64,000 nucleotides of DNA from Proteles cristata cristata (GCA_017311185.1 JAESUZ010001073.1:1-64000), one strand, 5' to 3'; shown: positions 33,691 to 45,759, counted from the stretch's first letter. Translations and numbers: made by a program. The notes: generated by a model not told the origin, from the sequence alone.

Positions 33691-34290
33691 TTGAAGTCTC
33701 ATTGAAAAGCGAAGTAAGCATAAACACAAAGCTGTGAATTGCACTGGCATTAATCATTAAAAGTAAGTCCTATAAAAAGCCTACAATTATATCACAATAT
33801 TAAGGGATAAGAGGGCACAGTAGACAAGAAAAAACAAGATAAAAATACTATACTACAACATAGTAAAAACAGTGTGGACATTATCGAGTGCAGAAGATCA
33901 CAAATATAATGTTCTCTCCAGTCAGATAGTGTTTCACTTCTTTTGTGGTTTAATGTGCTTTCATTTACATTTTTTTCTGTTTACAGTGATGTCTCATTTA
34001 TCTGGATAGGGATATTTAGTAACCACATCTACCTGGAACATGGTTATTCTGATACAATAACCACAAAACTCTTCTGGGTAGATAAGAATGAAAGTATAAA
34101 TTTAAGTGTTTCAGTGTTCAAATACTTTATTCATAAATAGCTTTAAACCCTTGTTAAAAATGGGTTCACTCTTCTATTAGATCTAATTAGAGGCCCCCAG
34201 TACCTCCCTGACCTCATTTATAACTCCCCCTAACTTACTGTGTTCGGGCTACGTGGCCTCCCTGTCAACCCCTGCCTTAAGGCATCTGGT
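33691..34290. other. Unassigned AT-rich sequence
   Basis: No recognisable feature. A 65-codon frame (33943-34140) is unrecognised. Confidence 0.4.
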
Positions 34291-34362
34291 GCTGTTGTTG
34301 TTGTTGTTGTTACTGCTGCTGCTGCTGTTGTTATTTTATTATTACTTTTTTTTTTTTAATAA
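34291..34362. repeat. (GTT)n/(GCT)n microsatellite and T-run
   Basis: Trinucleotide GTT and GCT units followed by ATT units and a T-run. The Leu-rich 61-codon frame across it is an artefact of the repeat. Confidence 0.93.
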
Positions 34363-34574
34363 AATCAGCTTATGGAAACCCACCACCAAGCATAAAACTA
34401 AAGATCCTAACAAGAAATTACATATAACCTTTCCTTAGGACACCATTCTCAATTTATTTTTCATCATTCCTTTGCTTTCAAATTAATAGTTTCAGCTCTT
34501 CTATCTCTACTACCAAAAAGTATACTATTTTTATTTTAGCTATTTTTAAAGGCTATCGCATGACATATAAATTT

Positions 34575-35965
34575 GGGAGACAACTTTTTCACATATTATG
34601 TCACTAGTATTATTGCAGCTACCATTCATTTTTTAACTACCATAATATACCACAGTTTATTCAGTCACTTTCCAGTCAGTAAACATTTGAGTGTCTATTT
34701 TGTTATTGAGAACAGAACTGCTATGAACATCCTCCAACACATCTACTTTTGTATATACACACTATTTCTCTTGGGTATATGCCTACAAGTAAAATCACTG
34801 GGTTGTAAAGTTTGTCTAAATTTAGCTTCATGGCATAATGAAACACCATTTTCCAAATGGTGGCAGGAATTGTAGTGTGTAGAGCAATGTATAAAAGTTC
34901 TGTGAATCCTCCTCCTTTCCAACACTTGGTTGTAAATGGTATCTCACTGTGTACCTAATTCGTTTTCCCCAATTATTAGTGAAGTTGAAGTTGAAATTTC
35001 TTCATGATTATTAATCATACACTCTTTTGTGAAATATTTATTTATAGCTGTTTTGCCTATGATTTTTGATTTATACTTTTAAAAAATATTCTTGATATTA
35101 ATCATTGTCAGCTTTGTATGTTGCAAATATCCTCCATTTTATAACTTATCTTTTTCACTTCCTTTAAGGTAGCTTCTGATGAACAAAAATTCTTAGTATA
35201 TTAACTGTATTAATCTATTCTTTTACAACTTAGCAATTTTTAGCCTTATTTTTTAAATCCTTTGCTATCCTTAGGTCTAAAAGTATACACCCCTATTTTC
35301 TACAAGGTTAATATTTCATTTTTGACACTTAAGTACTCACATAATCTGCAATTTAACTTTTGTATATGGAGGATAAGGAAATCCGATGTTTTTTGCCAAT
35401 TTCATTTTTTAATAGTAACTTCTTTGCTCACTAATCTGATATTCCATCTTTATCAGATACCAAAGCTCCATAAATAAGTGGATTTGTTTCTGGCTGTAGG
35501 ATTAATTCAGTAGAAATGAAGTCTTTATGATATTGAGCCATTCTGCACGCGAACATGGTATATCTTATGACTAAATGACTAAGATTTTTAATGTCTATTA
35601 ATAGAGTATTACAATTTTCCCTAAAGAAGTCTTACATACCTTTGCTGTTTATGACTACATATTAATATCCTATGCCACTATTTTAATGTCTTCTTTTAAA
35701 GTATGTTTGCTAACTGTCACTGTTATAAAGCAATGCAATTACTTCCTGTATACTAGTCTATCTATATATATATTCACCTTTGCCAAACTCTTATATCCAA
35801 TAATTTACCTATATTCTTTTGACTTTATATGTAAGTGATCATATTGACTCCAGATAAAATTCTCACTTCTTCCTTTTCAATTATAATACCTCTAAAGTAC
35901 TTTTTCTTGTCTTAAAGTGTTGGTTATGTCCTACAATACAATGCTAAGTACAAGAGGCAATGTGG
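34575..35965 (-). mobile_element. L1M ORF2 fragment, antisense
   Basis: CATAATATACCACAGTTTAT, GAACTGCTATGAACATCC, TTGGGTATATGCCTACAAGT, TTTTCCAAATGGTGGCAGG and, far downstream, TCTTGTCTTAAAGTGTTGGT with CAATACAATGCTAAGTACAA run in the antisense order of ORF2. They go from its C-terminus towards the reverse transcriptase. Old and frame-broken. Confidence 0.85.
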
Positions 35966-36009
35966 TTATTATATTTTCCAAAGATAGGAACAAATATATA
36001 TCCCATCTG

Positions 36010-36532
36010 ACATATTCTTCTAAAAATAGAACACTGATACTCCTCCCAATGATTTGTAGTGTCTCTGTCCTCTCCCCTTGAATCTATGTAGATCATTATA
36101 ACTTCCACAACCAATACACAACACAAGAACAAACACTGTATAACTTCCCCCAGATAGGTCATAAAAACGCACTGCATTTCTGCTCTAGTACTGATTGCAC
36201 TTAGAACCTAGCTGCCATGATGTGGAAAAGGCCAAACCACACCATCTGGAGAGACCGCATAGAGAAGCCACATGTAAATTTTCCAACTGACTGCCTAACT
36301 GAGTTCCCAGGCTACCCACTGAAATCAAATCACCAGATATATGAACATACTTCCCAATGATCCCAGCATCTAGTCATCAAGTCTAGTGTTCAAGTCATAC
36401 CACTTTTGTATTACCAAGGGCGGAGCAATAACAAGCTTTCTTATTCTCTCAGAATCCATGAGAATAATAGCTGTTTTATGTCATTAAGTTTAACATGATT
36501 TGTTATGTAGCAATAATAACTGGAATGGGTGA
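36010..36532 (+). mobile_element. MLT1-type solo LTR (ERVL-MaLR)
   Basis: TCTCCCCTTGAATCTATGTA near the start, CTAGCTGCCATGATGTGG in the middle and TGTCATTAAGTTTAACATG with TTTGTTATGTAGCAATAATA at the end follow the MLT1 layout. No internal region is seen on either side. Confidence 0.82.
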
Positions 36533-36616
36533 AAAATAGGTGATAACCATGCACATATCATTCCTATTTTTAAAGAAAATGTTTTTAATATTTCCCCACT
36601 TTAAAAGATATCTGCA

Positions 36617-36857
36617 GGGGGGCGCCTGGGTGGCTTAGTCGGTTAAGCATCCGACTTTCGCTTAGGTCATGATCTCGCGGTTTGTGGGTTCGAGCCCCGC
36701 GTCGGGCTCTGTGCTGACTGCCAGCTCAGAGCCTGGAGCCTGCTTCAGAGTCTGTGTCTCCCTCTCTCTCTGACCCTCCCTTGCTCACGCTATCTCTCTC
36801 TATCCTAGAAATAAATAAAAATATTTAAAAAAAATTTTTTTTAATAAATAAATAAAT
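36617..36857 (+). mobile_element. CAN-SINE, young variant B
   Basis: GGCTTAGTCGGTTAAGC, CTGACTGCCAGCTCAG, CAGAGTCTGTGTCTCCC and CTATCCTAGAAATAAATA are shared with the 9.1-kb copy. The tail is long and ends in AAAT units. Flanks AAAAGATATCTGC (36603-36615) and AAAAGATCTCTGC (about 36858-36870) differ by one base. Confidence 0.96.
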
Positions 36858-37181
36858 AAAAGATCTCTGCTGGACTTTTTAATTGTCCCAACAGATTAAA
36901 GAATTTCTCTTTTCCTAACTACCAAACTTTCTTACCATGTATTTATATCAATTATCAAATTTTTGAATCTGTTGAAATTATCACGATATTTCTCTTTTCA
37001 TCTATTAACGCCATCATTTACACTTATGGATCATAAAATAGTAAAGCATTCTTGTACACCTGAAATAAACCCAACATGGCTATAGAATCTGCCTTCTTTT
37101 ATGAAGTTGGTTTCAATGTGCTAATATCTTATTTGAGATTTCTACATCTACAGTCATAAGAACCATATATCTGTAATTTTC

Positions 37182-37356
37182 TTTTTTTTTTAATTTTACT
37201 TATTTATTTTGGGAGAGAGGCAGAAGTGAGAGAATCTCAAGTAGACTCCACATTCAGCACAGAACCAATGTGGGACTAGCTCTCACAACTGTGAGATCAT
37301 GACCTGAGCCAAAATCAAGAGTCAGACATTTAATCAACTGAGCCACACAGCTGCCC
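37182..37356 (-). mobile_element. Old CAN-SINE, antisense
   Basis: T-rich left end, GAGCCACACAGCTGCCCC right end. An exact 11-bp duplication, CTGTAATTTTC, lies at 37171-37181 and 37357-37367. Confidence 0.93.
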
Positions 37357-37671
37357 CTGTAATTTTCATTTCTTGTAATGTCTTCATCTGTTTTAGAAAT
37401 CAGGGTTATGCAGGGCTTTCAGTACTAGCTGTGCAATAACCCTCTTCTATTAATTAAAATGATTGCAACAGACTGGAATAATCTATTTCTTAAAATTTTG
37501 GTAGAAACTTGCTTAGCAAACATCTGGGCTTGTTGCTTTCTTTGTGGGAAGATTCTATTTCTTATAATTATAGGATGATTCAGACTTTTAATTTCTCCCT
37601 CAATATTTTTCTAGAAATGTGACTATTCTAAGTTAAAAAAAAAAAAACAGTTGGCATATAGTTGCTAAGAG

Positions 37672-39570
37672 TATTGTCATTATTGGTTTTTATTGTGGTA
37701 AAATAAACACAATATTTATTATCTTAACCATTTTTAAGTGTACAGTTCCGTACACTGTATAGCTTATACAATATATAAAGTACTCATACTGTTGTGCAAG
37801 CACCACCATCCATCTCCAAAACTCTTTTCATCTCACAAAACTGAAACTCTGCATTAAACAAAAACTCCCCATTCCCCTCTCTCCTAGTTCTTGACAAGCA
37901 TTTCTCTATTTTCTGTCTCTATGATTATGACTCTTCTAAATATCTCACATAATTGTTATATATAGTATTTGCCGTGTTGTGACTGCTTATTTCACATAGC
38001 ACAATGTCCTTAAAAGTTCTTCCATGTTGTTGCACATGACAGAAATTCCTTCCTTTTTAAGGCTGATTAATATATTTTAATGTATACCACATTTTGTTTA
38101 TCCATTCATCTGTCAATAGGTACTTGGGTTGTTTCCATGTTTCAGCTATTGTGAAAAATACTGCTGTTAACATTGGTGTACTAATATCTGTTTAAGAAAC
38201 TGCTTTTAATTCTTCTGGGTATTTCCCTTTAAGTGGACTTGCTGGATCATATGGTAATTTCCGTTTTACTTTTGAAGAACTACTATACCATTTTACGCAA
38301 CAGCTGTGCCATTTTGCATTCCCAGTAACAGTACACAAGGGCTCCAATTTCTCTACACTTTCATCAACACTTATTATTTTTTTCTTTTTTCTCAATAGTA
38401 GCCATCATATTGGATATGAGGTAGTATCCCATTATAGTTTTGATTTGCATTTCCCTAATACAAATTAATGATTTTGACTATCTTTTCATAAGTTCATTTG
38501 TATACCTTCTTTTCAAAAATGTCTATTCAAATCCTTTGCCCATCTTTTAATCTAGTGCTTTGTTTTAGTTGTTGACTTTTAGGAGCTCTCTATATATCCT
38601 GAATATTAATCCTTTACTTGCAAGTATTTCCTCCTATTTTGGGGGTTACCTTTTTACTGATGACAGTTTACACCTTTCGATGTACAAACTGTTAAAAATT
38701 TTCATCAACTCTAATTTGTCTATTTTTTTCTTTTCTTCCCTGTGCCTTTACTGTCATATCCAAGACTCCATTATTAAATCCAATGTCAAAGTTTTTCCCT
38801 ATATTTTTTAAAACTTTTATAGTTTTAGGTCTTACACTAGGTCAAGGATTCATTATAAATTAATTTCTATATATATTATTAGTAAAGATTCCAACTTCAC
38901 TCTGTTGCATGTGGTTATCTACTTTTCCCAGCATCATTTGTTGAAAACAGTATCTTTTGCTGTTTAAATGCTCTTGGCACCTCTACCAAAAATCATTTCA
39001 CCTTATATGAGAAGGTTAATTTCTGGGCTTTCTATTCTATTCCACAGATCTATACACCTGTCTTTATGCCAGTACCACATTGTTTTGATAGCTTAGTTTA
39101 TCATAAATTTTGAAATTAGAAAGTGTGAGTCATCCAGCTTTGTTCTTTTTTTCAGGTTTATTTCGGCTATTCAGGGTCCCCTGAGATTCCATGTAAGTTT
39201 TAGGATGGTTTTATCTATTTCTGCAAAAAGTATCATTAGGATTTTCATAGGGGTTGCATTAAATCTGTATACATCATTTAGGATTAGTATTGACATGTTA
39301 ACAATCTTAAGTCTTCTGATCCATGAACATGGGAAGTCTTTACATTTATTTATGTCTTCTTTCTTTCAGAAATGTTTTACAGTTTTAATTATACAAGTCT
39401 CCAATCCTTAGGTAACTCCTAAGTATCTTATTCTTTTTGGTGCTACTGTAAACTGAACTGCTTTCTTAATTTCCTTTTCAGATTGCTCATTGTTACTGTG
39501 TAGAAATGCAACTGGTTTTTGTGTGTTGACCCTGTATCCAGCTACTTCACTGAATTCATTAGTTCCAACA

Positions 39571-39626
<56 letters not shown>

Positions 39627-39725
39627 CAGGGCTTCCTACATATCATATCCTATCATCTGTTAACAAAAACAATTTTACTTCTTTCTTTTGATTTACATGT
39701 CTTTTATTTCTCATTATCTTTTAAA
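37672..39725 (-). mobile_element. L1M 3' UTR and ORF2, antisense
   Basis: It begins with the antisense L1M 3' UTR (TTTTTAAGTGTACAGTTCCG, CATACTGTTGTGCAAGCACC). Then CTTCCATGTTGTTGCACATG, TTGGGTTGTTTCCATGTTTC, GCTGGATCATATGGTAATTT and TTTGATTTGCATTTCCCTAA follow the ORF2 C-terminus. ATTGTTTTGATAGCTTAG and TTGCTCATTGTTACTGTGTA mark the reverse-transcriptase part. A (TG) repeat has expanded inside it. Confidence 0.93.
39573..39621. repeat. (TG)24 microsatellite inside antisense L1
   Basis: About 24 perfect TG units. The Val/Cys-rich 72-codon frame over it is an artefact of the repeat. Confidence 0.97.
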
Positions 39726-39834
39726 TTTCTGATTTAACTGTGATTATGTGTCTTTTTCAGTTTAAATATACTAAGTTCTATTTATGTACACAAAGTGTAT
39801 TATTTAGATCTGCATCCTTACTGATTTTTTTTTT

Positions 39835-40045
39835 GCCTTCATCTTTCAATAATCACAGGTCAGTTAAAATTTCTGACTATAACAGTACCACTTTCTCTCT
39901 ACATTTCTACTCATTTTTTGCTGTATATTTGATGCAATACTTTCTTTATGAAGTTAACTTTTTATCATTATAAAATGACCAAGCCCTAATATGACTTTTA
40001 ACTTGATTTTGGATAATATAGGTAGCCAGTTTTTTTCCCAATGCT
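39835..40045 (-). mobile_element. L1M ORF2 fragment from another part of the gene, antisense
   Basis: ATTTCTGACTATAACAGTAC, TTTTGCTGTATATTTGATGC, TTTTTATCATTATAAAATGA and GATAATATAGGTAGCC fit ORF2 near its 5' part, antisense. This does not directly follow the reverse-transcriptase segment on its left, so either a deletion or a second insertion lies between. Confidence 0.65.
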
Positions 40046-40395
40046 TTAAGACTGCATGGACTATCCTTTCTACCTAGAATACTCTTTCCTCAAAGAGCTG
40101 CTTGCCTTTCTTGCCTCTACCAAGTCTTGGTTCAAGTATCATTTCCACTGCAACTATCCAATTTTAAATGATAAAACCTTCTCCTCAGCATTCCTGATTC
40201 TTCCTTCCCTGCACAGCACTCATCATTTTTTAACATATTTAGTGAATTATTATAATTATTGTTTGTCTCCCACATACACAATAAACATACCCTCCACAAG
40301 AACAAGAATTATTATCAGTTTGGACCGATTTATCTCCAGGACCTAGAAGTGACTGGCAGAGAGGTGGTGCTCAATGCATTTTTGTTGAATAAATA
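40046..40395 (+). mobile_element. L2 3' end
   Basis: CTACCTAGAATACTCTTTCC, TTGGTTCAAGTATCATTTCC, TTATTGTTTGTCTCCCACAT, ATCTCCAGGACCTAGAAGTG and TGCTCAATGCATTTTTGTTG with GAATAAATAA form a complete L2 3' terminus. The 96-codon frame at 40056 is a relic. Confidence 0.92.
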
Positions 40396-40450
40396 AGACT
40401 CTCAACCTCAAAGATGATTAGGGAAATACAAATTTTAAAACAATGAAATG

Positions 40451-40673
40451 ATGGGGTGTTGGGTGGCTCAGATGGTTAAGCATGTGACCTCGGCTCAGGT
40501 CATTATCTCACAGTTCATGGGCTCGAGCCCCGCATGTGGCTCTGTCCTGACAGCTAGCTCAGAGCCTGGAGCCTGCTTTGGATTCTGTAATTCCCTCTCT
40601 CTCTGACCCTCCCCAGCTCTGCTGTCTCTCTCTCTCTCTCTCTCAGAAATGAAAAAAAAAAGAAAAAGAAAGA
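40451..40673 (+). mobile_element. CAN-SINE (feliform SINEC type)
   Basis: GGGTGTTGGGTGGCTCAGAT head, CTGACAGCTAGCTCAGAGCC body, (TC)10-like stretch and A-rich tail. An exact 14-bp duplication, AAAACAATGAAATG, lies at 40437-40450 and 40674-40687. Confidence 0.96.
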
Positions 40674-40794
40674 AAAACAATGAAATGCTACTGCTACTAC
40701 ATACCCACTGAACACAAAAATTTTAAAGTACACAATAACAATCCAAATATCCATCATGAAGACCTCCACTGTGTACCCAAAAGAAAGACATGGT

Positions 40795-41065
40795 AAAAAT
40801 TCCATGTGCATATGAAAAGAATGTATATTCTGAAATTATGAGCTGTAACAGTCTACAAACGTCACCTACGTCACATTGGTTGAAAGTGTTGTTCAAGTTT
40901 TTTATTCCTCTTCCGTCTACTTCTAACAAATAATAAGAAAGGAAAACTTCAACTACCATTGCGAATATGTCTTTTTGTCCTACACCATCACTTTTTCCTT
41001 CATGTATTTTGACTCTCTGTTATTAGGTACATACATATTTAAGATTTTTAAGATTTAAAGAAAAC
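40795..41065 (-). mobile_element. L1M ORF2 fragment, antisense
   Basis: TCCATGTGCATATGAAAAGA, TTGAAAGTGTTGTTCAAGTT, TCATGTATTTTGACTCTCTG and TTATTAGGTACATACATATT match the central ORF2, antisense. It partly overlaps the region covered by 39835-40045, so it is a separate or rearranged piece. Confidence 0.7.
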
Positions 41066-41370
41066 TCCATGCAGATTCCTTAAGTTACTTCTATGCAACT
41101 CCCTGTCCAGGACCCTGCCTGCAAATTCCAACTGCTTCAGGAGTCCCCAAATTCTAACCTCTGTTTCCTCTACCCATCAAAATCACAGTTCTCTAGTTGG
41201 TATCCATTTCCTTAGGTCAGTTAAAGTGTACTCAGGTAGAAAACTGGAGAGAATATGAAGTTAACCTCCTATATTTCCTATTTTTCAAAGACCATAGCCC
41301 TGTACTGTCTTGTTGAATACCTAAAAATAGTTGCTTCATTATCTTGTCCAGTATTATAGTCATTAGAGTA
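41066..41370. other. Unassigned sequence
   Basis: No recognisable feature. Confidence 0.4.
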
Positions 41371-41389
41371 AGATGATAATCCAAGGTGT

Positions 41390-41503
41390 GTTGTTTCGAA
41401 GGCGCCCACGCACCCCAAGATTTATAGCAGCACTATCAACAATAGCCAAAGTATGGAAAGATCCCCGAATGCCCATCAACAGATGAATGGATAAAGAAAA
41501 AAA

Positions 41504-41540
<37 letters not shown>

Positions 41541-41957
41541 CACACACAATGCAGTATTACTCGACAATTGAGAAGAATGAAATCTTGCCATTTACAACTA
41601 TGTGGATGGAACCAGAGGATATTATGCTAAGTGAAATTAGTCAGAGAAAGACAAAGATCATATGACTTGACTCATATATGGAATTTAAGATATTAACAGA
41701 TGAACATATGGGAAGGGAAGGAAAAATAATATAAAAACAGAGAGGGGGACAAAACATGAGACTGAGGGTTACTGAAGGGGTTGGGGGGGCGGCTAAATGG
41801 TAAGGGGAATTAAGGAAGACACTTGTTGGGATGAGCACTGGGTGTTATACATAGTGGATGAATCACTGGAATCTACTCCTGAAATCATTATTGCACTATA
41901 TGCTAACTAACTTGGATGTAAATTAAAAAATAAAAAATTAAACAAAAATAAAAATAA
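41390..41957 (+). mobile_element. Carnivore L1, 5'-truncated 3' end
   Basis: ATTTATAGCAGCACTATCAA, TGCCCATCAACAGATGAATG and TATTATGCTAAGTGAAATTA are the ORF2 end. GACACTTGTTGGGATGAGC with ACTGGGTGTTAT and GGATGTAAATTAAAAAATAA are the carnivore L1 3' terminus. Flanks at 41371-41389 and 41958-41976 agree at 16 of 19 bases. An internal (CA)n block has expanded at 41506-41548. Confidence 0.94.
41506..41548. repeat. (CA)n/(TA)n microsatellite inside L1
   Basis: About fourteen CA units, then TATATA and a second short CA block. Confidence 0.96.
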
Positions 41958-42088
41958 AGATGGTAATCCAATATGTATTAGTCCATCATGGCCAAATTCT
42001 GAAGGTTCTTTAGTTTACTTTTTTATTTCTATTGTTCAGTCTGTTTTCCTATTAAGTTATAAAAAATACGTATTTTTGCCTGTATGTG

Positions 42089-42119
42089 TACACACACACA
42101 CAAACACACACACACACAC
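42089..42119. repeat. (CA)n microsatellite, interrupted
   Basis: CA units broken once by CAAACA. It lies before an L1M 3' end. Confidence 0.95.
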
Positions 42120-42139
42120 TCAGAGAGAATTTTTTTTTT

Positions 42140-42240
42140 TAATGTGGTAAAATGTTAACAGGGAAATCTGGGTGAAGAGTATACAGGAATCACTTGGACT
42201 ATGTATATCTTTTCCATATGTCTGAAATTATTTCAAAAAA
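42140..42240 (+). mobile_element. L1M 3'-terminal fragment
   Basis: AAAATGTTAACAGGGAAATC, TGGGTGAAGAGTATACAGG and CTGAAATTATTTCAAAAAAA match an L1M 3' terminus. Confidence 0.75.
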
Positions 42241-43370
42241 AAAAGAAAATACAATGCTATAATAAAAGCTATAGACTGGGAGAAAATATCTACAAACCAC
42301 ATATCTGCTGACAAAAAACTTAAGTCCATATAAAGAACTCTCAAAACTCAATGGTAAAAAAAAATTAGAGAATGGACAAATGGATAAAATATATAAACAT
42401 TTCACCAAAGAGGATATACAAAGAGAATGATAATTAAGCTAATTATAAGACATTCAATATCACTAGTTATTAGAGTAATGCAAATTAAGAAAACAGTGCA
42501 ATATCACTACATACCTATTAAAACATTCAAATAAAAAGTAGTGACATTACCAACAATGGCAAAAACATAGACAAACTGATGGTACAAATGCAAAATGGTA
42601 CAGCCACTCTGGAAAATATATTTGTCAGTTACTTTAAAAGTTAAACAATACTTGCAATAAGATCTAGCAATAAGATCTTCTGCACATTTTTCCCAGAAAA
42701 GGAAAACTTATATTCACACAAAAATCTGTACATGATTGTTCATAGCTTTATTTTTAAAAGCCAAAAACTGGAAACAACCAAAATGTCCTAAAATAATAAA
42801 TAAACTGTGCCACATCCACACCACTGAAGTATTAGTCAGCATTAAAGGGGGAGGGGGGAGGAAAAAGCTAAAAAAAAAACTATCAAAACATGCAATGAGT
42901 TGAATGGATGTCAAGGGCATTATACTGAGTGAAAAAAAAAAAGGCCAATTTCAAAAGGTCACATACTGTTAATTCCATTTACATAACATTCTCAGAAAGA
43001 CAAAGTTGTAAATATGGAGAACGAATGAGTGGTTTCTAGAAGTTAGGAATGGTGAAGAGGGAGAGAGTAGGACTGACTATTAAAGGGTAGCTAGCACAAA
43101 GGAGATCTTTCTGATGATGATGGAATAGTTCCATATTCTGATGTAGTGATGGATATACAAACGTACAGATGTGATAAAATGACACAGAACTATACACACA
43201 CATTGTGTCGATATCAGTTTCTGGGTTTTGACATTGTACTGTAATTACATGAAATGAAACCATTTGGGAAACTGGAGGATAAGAAATAAGTGGGACCTCT
43301 CTGTATTATTATTGCAAAGATACCACTTCCTATAAATCTGTATTTCAAAATAAAAAGTTTTTCTTTTAAT
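42241..43370 (+). mobile_element. L1M ORF2 3' end and 3' UTR
   Basis: AGACTGGGAGAAAATATCTA, ACATTTCACCAAAGAGGATA, TGGTACAGCCACTCTGGAAA and CAAAAACTGGAAACAACCAA are the ORF2 C-terminal part. CACATTGTGTCGATATCAGT, GACATTGTACTGTAATTACA and GGGACCTCTCTGTATTATTA are an L1M 3' UTR. It ends in TTTCAAAATAAAAAG. Frame-broken. Confidence 0.93.
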
Positions 43371-43440
43371 TATATTGACACGCATGCAAAAAGTTAAAGT
43401 ATGCAAATAAAAACTAAATATGTCCCTTTTAAAATTTCCA

Positions 43441-43600
43441 ATTTCAACTCAGGTCATGATCTTCTCGTTCATGAGTTTGAGCCCCACGTTGGGCTCACTG
43501 TGTTCAGTCTGTCATCACAGAACCCACTTCAGATCTTCCGTCCTCCCCTTTCTGCCCCTCCCCATTTGCACTCTCCCAAGATAAAAATATTTTTTAAAAG
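43441..43600 (+). mobile_element. CAN-SINE, missing the first 50 or so bases
   Basis: It begins inside the tRNA-like head at TCAACTCAGGTCATGATC, keeps GAGTTTGAGCCCCACGTTGG (B-box region), and has a short CT-rich body and A-rich tail. No duplication is seen. Confidence 0.85.
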
Positions 43601-43799
43601 CATTTGAAATGCTTTGTCTTACACTGATTTTCCTTTGGTTGGTCAATGTATTACAGATCTCCCTTAGTTTCATAATGCATTACTTTAGTATGTTTTAGAA
43701 ACATTAACATCAATGACCTGAAGAGAAAGAGGTATGACCATTGTGTGGTATACATACAAGTTATCTCGGTCTTTTTTATAGGTGGTGACAACAATTATG

Positions 43800-44720
43800 A
43801 GACAAACAAGGAAAGGAAGGAAGGGAAGGAGAAAGGAAAAAATAAATGACAGAAGAGACAAACCAACAAATCATCCAAGAGATGATCTAGGCGATGGGAT
43901 TTTAAAAAATAAAAAGGTGGGGCGCCTGGGTGGCTTAGTCGGTTAAGCGTCCGACTTTCGCTTAGGTCATGATCTCGCGGTTCGTGGGTTCAAGCCCCAC
44001 GTCGGGCTCTGTGCTGACTGCCAGCTCAGAGCCTGGAGCCTGTTTCAGTCTGTGACTCCCTCTCTCTCTGACCCTCCCCTGCTCATGCTGTCTCTCTCTC
44101 TCTCCTAGAAATAAATAAAAACATTAAAAAAAATTAAAAAATAAAAAGGCAAATGTGCTTAATATAATAATATAATGCGAAGTTAGAAAACATACGTAAG
44201 TGGGTATCAACAGACAGATGGAAATTATCAAAAAAAAGGAAAATGGAAATACTGATAATGAAAAACACAGTATCAGAGAGGGAAATTCCTTTTGGACTTA
44301 TCATGACTATACAGAATATGGGGGAAAATCAGTACACTTAAAAATAAATCAAAAGAAGTTAATCCAATTAAAATACATACAAACATACATTGATTAAAAA
44401 AAAGAGAAAAAAACATGGGCTGGTCATGGACAGTATCAGAGGGTCTATAAAGTGTATAATTAATATCCCAGAAAGAGAAATCAATGAGAATGAGATAAAG
44501 AAATATTTGAAGAGATGATGGCTAAAAAATTTTCAAAATCAATTAAAGACAACAAACACGAATCAAGAAAACTCAGAGAACCCATGCTACATAAATACAA
44601 AGGGCACAAACTCTCATAAATGTGAGTTAGATACAGTACAAACACCTAAAAACAATAAAGCATATGAGAGATTTGGAAAGATATCTCAAAATAAGATAAA
44701 AAACTAAAAAGCAAATTCTA
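43800..44720 (+). mobile_element. L1/HAL1 ORF1-region fragment, interrupted by a SINE
   Basis: CAGAAAGAGAAATCAATGAG, ATATTTGAAGAGATGATGGC, AAAAATTTTCAAAATCAATT and GAATCAAGAAAACTCAGAGA follow the ORF1 region. The left part is weak, and includes a GGAA-rich patch at 43808-43842. A young SINE is inserted at 43918. Confidence 0.6.
43918..44133 (+). mobile_element. CAN-SINE, young variant A
   Basis: It has GGCTTAGTCGGTTAAGCG, CTTTCGCTTAGGTCATG, CTGACTGCCAGCTCAG, CAGTCTGTGACTCCC and CCTAGAAATAAATAAA. An exact 16-bp duplication, TTAAAAAATAAAAAGG, lies at 43902-43917 and 44134-44149. It is one of the least diverged copies in the window. Confidence 0.97.
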
Positions 44721-45759
44721 ATCTTTTTTCTGCTACTATGTAATAAACATCTTTGCTACTTATTCCTCATACTTTTACTCAGATTCAGAGTTTATAAAAA
44801 TCTTAATCATCAAATAATAATGTACAATACCTAAGCTATTACAGAATTGGCTGGCTGAATCTATAGCAATACTGTGACTTAAAGACAGTAGGAAATTATG
44901 CTAATTATTTCCACAGACCTAAAGTTTTCTCTCCTAGTAAGAAATATGGTACACAAAATCAAAGATTTCTCATTAACAAATTATGAAGACTTGAATTTCC
45001 AGAATAAGATATTGATTAAAAAATAATAATGCTCAGTTGACTCCAAATATAAACAGCCTGCAAATGCTTAAGACAATAATTTAAAAATTATTTTACCACC
45101 AAAAAATACCATATATGTATATTAATTTTTAATAGGAGCATTTCTTTTAAATTTGATTGTAGTATTTAAGCTAAATTCTTCTCCAGAATTTGTCAAAACA
45201 AAATAAAAACAATTTGCTATAATCTACCCTGTAGTGTTCTCATTTTATCCCATTCACTTCCAGTACTTAAATACATACATATATATTCAAATTATACATG
45301 AGATTACAAATTACTTTTTCATATATTTAGGTCATATAGTTCTCAGTCATTAATGGCTTAAAAATTGCACTCTTTGTAACTTTCATATCTGCATAAAATT
45401 CCATCAAAATGACAATTTAACTATTCTCCTTTCTAAAAGAGCTGTAGTAATTAATACAAATACACACAATTTTTTAAAAATCTTTTCACCTATATACATA
45501 ATGTACAAATTTAACTTTAAAGCATAAATATGATCATACTATCATAAAACTTGTTTTTAATGCTGCCTTTCTTCTTACTTTCTGGATAGGATTCCCTATC
45601 TCACATACCCCTTCCTTCCTCATACCCCTTCCTCATACAGCTTTGCCCACCCAGATGGTTCAAGTTTACAATCTAATATTGATCTAACCTACGTATCTAT
45701 TCTCATATGATCATATACAAGTATGTATTCTCATATACATGTCTACATATATAATGGTA
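44721..45759. other. Unassigned AT-rich sequence
   Basis: No firm feature. Parts near 45240-45540 might belong to the antisense L1 that follows. Confidence 0.4.

Noticed and set aside
34253..34438. Frame with a run of leucines resembling a signal peptide
   Set aside because: The leucines are the translation of a GTT/GCT microsatellite and T-run.
36010..36532. Possible endogenous retrovirus with genes
   Set aside because: Only an MLT1-type LTR is seen here and at 49.3 kb. No internal coding region adjoins either.
39573..39621. Tandem repeats as a possible CRISPR-like array
   Set aside because: Simple dinucleotide repeat in a mammalian genome, with no spacer structure.
40056..40346. 96-codon frame with ordinary-looking composition
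   Set aside because: It overlaps a complete L2 3' terminus on the same strand.
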